From positions 186,001 to 250,000 of the forward strand of contig FJUW01000013.1 in NCBI GenBank assembly GCA_900074885.1: a stretch of DNA of 64,000 bases. Reading direction: 5' to 3'. This document shows positions 56,460 through 64,000 of the stretch, one piece after another. Within the stretch, counting starts at the first letter, position 1, and each line of letters opens with the position of its first letter. Under the pieces are notes generated by a model. It ran no database searches. It was not told the origin of the DNA and saw only the letters and a program-made list of their open reading frames with translations. Source of the stretch: Rhynchosporium graminicola. Lineage: Eukaryota > Ascomycota > Leotiomycetes > Helotiales > Ploettnerulaceae. The position numbers were made by a program, and so were the translations under genes.

Positions 56460-58027
56460 ATGAGCGACGCACCCAAGAAAGAGTCCGTCATGGGCGTGTA
56501 AGTCTTATCCCCCTTTCCTGCTTCAAAATTATCTCCGGGTCAATTGGCAGAGCAGCCAGCATCTATCCATATTTCTCATCGCCCTTCGATCTCAATAAAG
56601 CTCAATTGGTACCGGAGAACGATATGGGAGATGCCACGTGCTCTGTCAACGTTCTGCGAGATTTTTGCGAACCATTGGCCTTGGTTCAATACTTTCAACC
56701 AATGTCAACCATTATTTTCGAGCTTCAAGCTGACCTTTATTCAACAGTCCTCCTTTTGTCATTGATTTCTTGAGTAGGTGTTCCTCCCTGAGCTGGAACA
56801 AATGATAACTGCCATTGGGTTTGATGGTCATGATGGGTTCTACATGTTCTTGATGGCACACAGCCAGCTCATCTGCATGGATATTTACTAATTTGCGATA
56901 ATAGTGGGAGGTGTTTCCGCCGCCGTCTCGAAGACCGCTGCCGCTCCTATCGAGCGTGTGAAGCTTTTGATTCAGAACCAGGTACGTTGTGATTTGTTAT
57001 TAGCAGAAGCAACATTATCTATACCCTTGCCGGCTGTCCGTTTGAGACTTGCAAAATCTGTGCCAAGACTTGGTCTGCCAACATATCTGTGCTCGATCTT
57101 CGAACATGATTACTCCGCGACATCCCAATTCCGCCATTACACGAACATCTTGCGACAATGACTAACGATTTTGTCTACAGGACGAGATGTTGAAGACTGG
57201 TCGTCTCGACAAGAAGTACGATGGTATTGCTGAGTGCTTCAAGCGTACAACCGCAAACGAGGGTGTCGCTTCTCTCTGGAGAGGAAACACTGCCAACGTC
57301 ATCCGTTACTTCCCTACACAAGCTCTTAACTTCGCGTTCCGTGACACCTACAAGTCTATGTTCGCTTTCAAGAAGGAGCGTGATGGATACGCTAAGTGGA
57401 TGATGGGTAACTTGGCTTCCGGTGGAGTGAGTTTCCTCGGCTCTGTTTCCATCCACTCAAACTAACATTCAACAGGCTGCTGGTGCCACTTCCCTCCTCT
57501 TCGTCTACTCTCTCGATTACGCCCGTACCCGTCTCGCCAACGACAACAAAAACGCCAAGACTGGTGGTGACCGTCAATTCAACGGCTTGGTAGATGTTTA
57601 CAAGAAGACTCTTGCTTCCGATGGTATCGCCGGTCTTTACCGTGGTTTCGGTCCATCTGTCGCTGGTATCGTCGTTTACCGTGGTCTCTACTTCGGAATG
57701 TACGATTCCATCAAGCCTGTCCTTCTCGTCGGTCCTCTTGAGGGTAACTTCCTTGCATCCTTCCTTCTCGGATGGACTGTCACCACTGGTGCCGGTATTG
57801 CTTCTTACCCTCTCGACACCATCCGTCGTCGTATGATGATGACTTCTGGTGAGGCCGTCAAGTACAAGTCTTCCATGGATGCTGGTCGCCAGATTATCGC
57901 CAAGGAGGGTTTCAAGTCTCTTTTCAAGGGTGCTGGTGCCAACATTCTCCGTGGTGTTGCCGGAGCCGGTGTCTTGTCCATCTACGATCAAATGCAGGTC
58001 CTCATGTTCGGAAAGGCCTTCAAGTAG
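56460..58027 (+). CDS. AAC: Mitochondrial ADP/ATP carrier
   Basis: Five exons: 56460-56497, 56748-56773, 56905-56981, 57181-57426, 57476-58027, giving 312 residues. Three repeats of the mitochondrial carrier fold are present, with carrier motifs such as [18 protein letters not shown] and [13 protein letters not shown]. The RRRMMM motif is diagnostic of ADP/ATP carriers. It exchanges cytosolic ADP for matrix ATP across the inner membrane. Codon use is strongly biased to C-ending codons compared with neighbours, as expected for a highly expressed gene. The first two exons are 38 and 26 nt. Confidence 0.97.
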
Positions 58028-58868
58028 AGGATGACAACTGTAGTATAGACGAGTTTGGGGATTTGGTGGAAGTGGGTAATGGAGTGGAGGTCGTTTATGA
58101 TGGTCGTCGAGAAGACGTCGCGGCAGGTGGAAGTTGTGACAGACATCCATTGCAATGGTGTTGAGCAACTCGCAGTGATTTTGGTTGGGTAACCTTGATC
58201 GCTGCTGTACTTTATTACCAAGGCAATTTCCTCTGTTTTCCTCTTACTTGCTGCTCTTCATCTTCGCTAGATCCTTCTTCGGTCTTTTTTGCATGCATGG
58301 TCAATAGAATACTGATGATGGCGGCTGGTGGTCAAAATCGAATGGAAACTTTAAATCTACTTGTAGTCCATACTCGCAAGTGATGATCGTGCGACGCTTC
58401 CAACCCTTCACCTGCCACAAAGAAAAGTAGTTGCATTAAAATGCTCTGCCACATAAACTGGGGTATGAGCCTATCCAATTACTTGGGCATCCCATCAGAT
58501 GAGGAGGACCATATACCTAGCTTCGTCCAAGTCCTCCGCTGACACTATAAAGTCCCCAGATGTGCTTTTGTACGGAGCCTCAGTCCGAAATCTCATCAAA
58601 CCATCGAGGAGTAGCGTCGCAGTATCTGGGACGGGCCTTGCTCCACTGCACCTGAATGAGCTCTATTTGCCTGGATGAAGCTCACCCCGACCAAGTCCTT
58701 GAGCTGTCAGGAAGGAAGAAGTTCGTCGAAGTGAAGTTGGCGTTGATCCACAACGTACTGCTATAAGAACTGGCAAAAGCTATGAGAGTGTCTGTCAATT
58801 GAGAATACCTTACAGGCAAGCGCAGGTGTAAAGTAACCCTTAAGTGACGGTCTCTGGACGGTTCGGTT
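58028..58868. other. 3' flank of the ADP/ATP carrier gene
   Basis: 3' untranslated region and spacer. No gene is supported. Confidence 0.45.
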
Positions 58869-59283
58869 TATGAATAGAGGTATAATAAAGGAATCACCAG
58901 GGGACGGGTCTCTACCGGTTCTTTATTGGGAATATTTTAAAAGGAGAATGATTCTAGAGCTCGGAACGATTCAAAAGGCTAACAAGGGTCCTAGAACGGT
59001 ACTGAGTAGCAGATACAAGGCAGGCATAAACTCCTTTAATTACTCCCTTTCAACTACCTTAGGGTATACTAGTAGCTAAGCTTACGTAGAGCGTAGTTTT
59101 GCTAAATCGACCGACTTTTAACTCCTTTTAAGTGCTATACTAAAGTTGATATACTAGTATCGATACTAAAGTTAAGGGTACAACTGAGTATTTCTACTCT
59201 AAGTACTTGAATAGGAAGGCACGAGAAACTCCCTTATCTAGTAAAAGTCCCTTGGTGATTCCCTATTTGTAGTACTATTCAAA
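58869..59283. mobile_element. MITE-like element with imperfect 37 bp inverted ends
   Basis: 58869-58905 and 59247-59283 are inverted repeats agreeing at 28 of 37 positions, with an inner core GGAATCACCARGGGAC almost identical. The interior is AT-rich and the only open frame (about 69 codons) resembles nothing. Target-site duplication is not clear. The size of 415 bp fits a miniature non-autonomous element. Confidence 0.5.
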
Positions 59284-60986
59284 CTCGGAAATGTCCTTTG
59301 ACCGGCTCTTGACTATTCCGTACCATTCAAATACCCCTATACCCCTCCCTGCCCTTGCCTCTAAGGTACCTGCCGTTTACCACGAGTTACTATCTACTCT
59401 TAGTTTTTCTGGCTGAGTACGTAGGTACATCATTTGTTGATCTGATTCGCCATCCATTTAGCTTGGCGTACCGAATTTGTGGCGTTTTGTTACGCGCCCG
59501 AGGCGGAGTTGAGTTGAGTTGAGTCGGAGCTGTAAATATATATAATAGCACCACCCTGAACTTTGTAGTCCGGTCTAGCTTACTGAAAAATGCTCAGAAG
59601 TTAGAAAGACTTCTACTCAATTCAACTGGAGGATTTCTCGTATCTACTCATATAATACGCAAAGACGACTCCGGCGCGCTGAACGAGTTTCTAAATGATG
59701 TTCCTGCTGTCGTCTAGCCTGGAGCTCAGCGACATTCGTGGAGAGGGCAGTACAATTGATGTCGGTGAAGGGTTCCAAGACTTCTATCATAAGATGTCAA
59801 AGTTCTAGAAGCCAGTGATGCTCTCTTCTTGTTCGATCCAAGGACCCGGGCAACGCCCCCAATGGCTACGCCGGTTCAGAATATGGCTTCGAACCAGAAA
59901 CACCCAAGGTGGACCAGATTTGGATCTGACCAAGGTAATGCTAGCTTTGTGCTTTCATGGAAATTACAGACATCAATCAGACCCCATCAAGGGAATATTG
60001 CATGTTGAAAGTGTCATCCCGACAAGACTTAATTATTATGCCCGATTGACCTCCTGACTTGATCTCTCCTGATATATCTCAGTCTCTTGGAGCATTTGAA
60101 GTTCGGACATAAGTCAAGAAAGTGAAATATCCGTTGGAGACGTAAGGCTTCATAAAAAAAAAGATCATTTGTTTCGCAGAAATGTGTCTGAAGGAGTTTG
60201 GACAAGCATGTATCATTTTGTGTATCATTTTATATGCTCAGCATGCACAATCGCGTCTTTCCAGCATCACTTCCTCCATTTCTTGGTTATATTGAGATCA
60301 CCCGGTTTCCACAAGCAGAGAAACCGGACCTGGGACAGTAGCTGTTAGCCATGTAATAAGGTGTGCCAGACCCATGGTCGTTATTGACGGTCCTTAGAAA
60401 TATGATTGAGAAAGCTGTGCGGCAGGGTTCATGTCTTCGTTTTAGTGCTAATACAAAAGCTTATTTTATCTCGACGGATTTGATCGACCGTAACCTGAGT
60501 GACAGAATGAGGTGAAGCATGAGCTTGCTTCATCAAAGATGAATATAGCTCATTTCGCTAAGGCAAGCAAGTCAATACGTGTGGCTTGTGCTCGCCTACT
60601 AGCGCCGTTGCTGTCCATAATACCCGACATTTTACAAATTCAAACAAACTCATCGCATCATCCTCGGAGGTCCCTCGAAAACATCTGCAACTACCTCGAG
60701 TATCGCCAACGCGTTCACTCAAGCTGTCAAGCGCCTGCCTGGTACGCAGTAACATCAATTCCTTCCTGGAAGCTCAGGCATTCATGTTCAAAAGTTGGTA
60801 TCAACTCGTACGAATTCCTTCAACACGCGCCTCATGACTGCCTTTACTTAAATGCCTTCCTTCTCCCCTTGTAGGTTTTATCGCAGCTTGAATATCATCT
60901 GACATACCTCATCTTGTCTAACTGCTTCTTACAGACGTTCTCTCAACTGTTTACAACGTTGCCAACATCGTTATCACGCATTTATC
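59284..60986. other. Gene-poor stretch
   Basis: Contains a short GTTGA pentamer run near 59507 and no supported gene. Fragments near 59690-59790 look mildly coding but have stops. Confidence 0.4.
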
Positions 60987-62574
60987 ATGGCGCCTCATAA
61001 GCGTAGCCACGAGACATCAGAGCCTGAAATCGGAACCCTTCTCACACTACCTGGTGCCCAAATCGAAGACCTAGCTGTCAAGCTTAACGGGTGGGCATTG
61101 AGAGACGGCATGCAAGAAAGAGAAATCAACCAGACAATCACGGCTCGGCCCCCATCTCGGACGCTTTGCACAACTGTTATTGCGAACTATCACGGCAAGG
61201 ATAATATTCTGTTCAGAAATTCCATGAACTTAATGGAAGGCGAAATTGCACCTCCAACCAACATCAGCCGCAGATATCTCATCGTTGGATACGCGATCCT
61301 TGCCAGATCTCAGGGCGAATATTCTCAGAAGAATAGAGCATACCAGGAGGGAGATAATAAGTCAATAGGTGGCAGTGTACCTCTTAATGTAATCTCTTGG
61401 GATTCTTGTCTGCCTCCATGCTTAGTCGTAACCGAGGTGCCTTCGAGAAATGACGGCCAAGCCCATTTCTGGGCTCTGATTCTGCCACGAGATGGGATGT
61501 GTACTCCATTTATAGTCAAGGGGAGAGGACATATTCTTCAGATATGAGTATAGGAGTCCTGCTACCAATGCTAAGAAACGAAAGGCTGCTTGGGTAAAGT
61601 CTATTATTGAAGCTGCAAACGAAGTCAAGCTTGGTAACACTTCAGTGTCCAATGTCCCCGTCTCAGTACCGATCAGAAACATGACTACCAGCCTCTCCGA
61701 ACACAACTTTGGAAAGTCTAAGACGGACATAGCGGCTGCGCACCATGCCTTCAATAAGCTTGCTAGTGGAGAGCATTACGAGAGACAAACTCCATCCGCC
61801 AGTGACTTCCATAAGGATTTTTCAAGAGGAAATTCAGGAGGAGAGTCGACAGTATATGATATTAACCAACCACAAGTCAAAGTCAGCTCCTCGCCTGCAA
61901 CCCCACGGTCCTATTTTTCAGAGAGCTTAGCCTCCGCAGGAACCACCGGTATGCGCGAGGAATCGCTCGCACCGGAAACCCTGCAGACAGCGAAGGAGCT
62001 TCACAAGATCCCCCAGCAGAGTGTCAAGGTCGAGAGAGATAAGCTAATTGCAGACACAAAAAAGACTTTGGACAAAGAAGAAATACTTCAGGGCTGGCAG
62101 GTTGCTTTAAACCAAGAAAAGGCTGTGTTTCAGCGAGAGTCCGAATTGAAGGCAAACAAGCTTGCGGAGCGCGAGTGCTTAGCACAAATTCATGAGCGAC
62201 GACTTTACGAGCGTGAGCAGCAGCTCCAAGTCAGAGAGCAAGCCATGAAGGAGGAAGTGGAGAGAGAGGAGCGCATTCATGAGACTGAGCAGAAGCTGCG
62301 CAGATGGGAGGAAATCTTAATTAAGAAGGGGCAGGATTTTATTGAGCGAGAGAACAGATATTGGGATGAGAGAGCAATCCTTGTAGCAGACGAAAGACTG
62401 TTACAAGACAGAGAGGCAGCTATGGATGAAGCTCAGAAAGCCTTTGACGCTAAGATATCTGACGCCATAGAATCTCTATCAGTCGTGCAGCAAGCCAGGA
62501 AGCGAAAAGAACGGTCTGATATTGGCGATCTTGAATGGGAATCGAAGAAGCAACGGACTGAAAACGGATGCTGA
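60987..62574 (+). pseudogene. Coiled-coil protein gene broken by a +1 frameshift at a G-run
   Basis: The first frame runs from ATG 60987 to TGA at 61545. A second frame, open from 61516, runs to 62574. The run GGGG at 61520-61523 lies in the 29 bp overlap. Reading with one G fewer would join the two frames into about 528 codons. The first part is globular with HFWALILPRDGMCTPFIVKG. The second has a basic patch (ATNAKKRKAAWVK) and a long charged coiled coil at about 62000-62450 rich in Glu, Arg and Gln. No family is recognised. The break could be a true mutation, an assembly error in a homopolymer, or, less likely, ribosomal frameshifting. Confidence 0.55.
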
Positions 62575-64000
62575 GTTCCTTGGGATTTATCTCGTAGCCT
62601 CGTGGCTTTGTATATCTGCATTTCGATTCTCCTTCTTGCTTTACACGGGCTCTGGGGGACATCTATCGTTTGGGCGTGAAGTAAGGCGTTATATGAGCTT
62701 GCGCATACTAGCTTCTCCTCTTGGCTTCCTTCATGATACTGCAATTCATTAGGATAAGGGAATGAGAACTCGATACAACCTGGTCGCACTTATCATTTCG
62801 CATCTTTCGTACCGCGCATCTATCTATAGGTTTGGTGATCCGAGTATCGCGAGCTTCTCTTCCTTTTCCCAAATGAGCAAATTATATTACGTCAATTCTC
62901 GACTCAACGCAGGGTGTGCTTGCGGATAGAAGCCGCTTCTCTCGCTCTGACCATCAATATTTTGTCTCAATACCTCCCAATTAACACCCTTATAATATCA
63001 TCTCTCGCAAATCTCGGATGCTTTGCTCACTTCAAATCACAAGAGAACTCACTACATCGAAGAAAGGTTCTTCATAACATGACACATCTCCACGGGAAAA
63101 CCCAGGTGCAGGGTGTTCCAGGACCTTACATCCGTCTTATTTCTAATAGAAGGGGATTTGAACTTTGGTGTATCTAACGAGCCTAAATTTCGAGGTCTGG
63201 CAGACAGACGCCTTGGATATTCGAGACGTGTAGTGGAGAAGCAGCCAGACTAGGCGACTGGTGTCAGTTGTGCTTAGCGAGCCACCAGTGAGTCTCGCTT
63301 GACGCAGCCCAAAACAATGGGAAGGGCCAGTGGTAAAATGGGGAAGTCTGGCACTTGACAAGTCTTTTTCCATCCTGGTATCCAATCAATTCCCGTACCA
63401 AAAACTATTTAGATGTCGACATGCCATCTCAGGCTGTAGTCCCTGATCTACCATATCGTCCCCCACTTAACAGACCACGTCCAACTGGAAAACATGCTTT
63501 ACTGACCTGACCGTATAAAGCTTTAGTAATGTTACTGCAATAACATCGCACTTAAGCCAGGCTACGCTGAATGTCGAATGCAGACGAGGTACTTATGGCT
63601 ATAAAGCGAACCAGGCAGGTCAAAAACAACACTATGTTTAACAGACAACCCTCGAGCAGAATCTGAGGGCAGATTGCTTCGAGATCAATCCAGGGTAGGC
63701 TGGGCGACCCTGAGAGTCGTGGCCAGGAGTCAAGTTACCAGATGAGTATCCGAAATCCAGTTAGTGCAGAAGCTGAACCCTTCAAGATAAACTCATTTAA
63801 TGACTCGTGGTTTCCGAGCTCAGGCCAATTCATCTGCAGCGAACGAGAATTGGCAAGGTATAGTTTAAGGTCGCAACTCGATGCTAAAGTCACTAAAACA
63901 TTACAGGACATTGTATGAAGTACTGCTCCAAGGTCCCCTAGTCTTTTCATGACCCTACAAGAGTGAGATATTAGAACTTGTTGCAAGGTTCTCGATTCGC
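62575..64000. other. Right end of window, no supported gene
   Basis: Open frames are short and resemble nothing. A gene extending past the right edge cannot be excluded. Confidence 0.4.

Noticed and set aside
57392..58168. 258-codon minus-strand frame
   Set aside because: It lies antisense over the last exon of the ADP/ATP carrier and arises from that gene's biased codon use.

Overview
This is a nuclear segment from a filamentous ascomycete (Pezizomycotina). The evidence is the short GT-AG introns (about 48-250 nt), the cytosolic and mitochondrial ribosomal protein genes, and families largely confined to these fungi (ArAE/DUF2421 transporter, 2EXR, DUF7730, BIM1-like GPI copper protein). A leotiomycete is my guess from overall protein character and is not proven. 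Transposon relics carry stop codons explained by C-to-T or G-to-A changes, as repeat-induced point mutation (RIP) produces.

Layout. 1-2300: a 1,031 bp Mutator-like relic with perfect 49 bp inverted ends. 2.3-6.5 kb: a 14-exon ArAE-type membrane transporter. 7.9-12.6 kb: a BIM1-like GPI-anchored copper protein and a ferric/cupric reductase, transcribed divergently and separated by a mariner relic. 12.8-17.6 kb: an alpha/beta-hydrolase, a DUF7730 protein and a zinc-finger-like protein. 19-23 kb: a decayed region with a frameshifted gene, an in-frame duplicated repeat, and a 2EXR gene whose 663-codon frame holds five internal stops. 23.5-28.4 kb: an acyl-CoA thioesterase, then two mitochondrial large-subunit ribosomal genes (mL38, uL4m) in divergent orientation.

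31-32.8 kb: a bZIP transcription factor gene whose start is overlapped by a 187-codon upstream ORF, followed by about 8.9 kb without a supported gene and rich in simple repeats. 41.7-43.4 kb: the cytosolic ribosomal pair uS7/eS25, again divergent. 44.1-50.2 kb: a cytochrome b5-like MAPR protein, a small secreted cysteine-rich protein and a cupredoxin-domain GPI protein. 51.5-54.7 kb: a CENP-X (MHF2) histone-fold protein and a coiled-coil spindle-pole-type protein. 56.5-58.0 kb: the mitochondrial ADP/ATP carrier. 58.8-62.6 kb: a MITE-like element and a coiled-coil protein gene whose frame breaks at a run of four G. 62.6-64.0 kb holds nothing I can identify.

Genes that plausibly act together are the BIM1-like/reductase pair (surface copper or iron handling) and the two ribosomal pairs, each sharing a compact promoter. 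Exon boundaries were read by eye from splice sites and family expectation. All stated multi-exon models keep one open frame across their joins.
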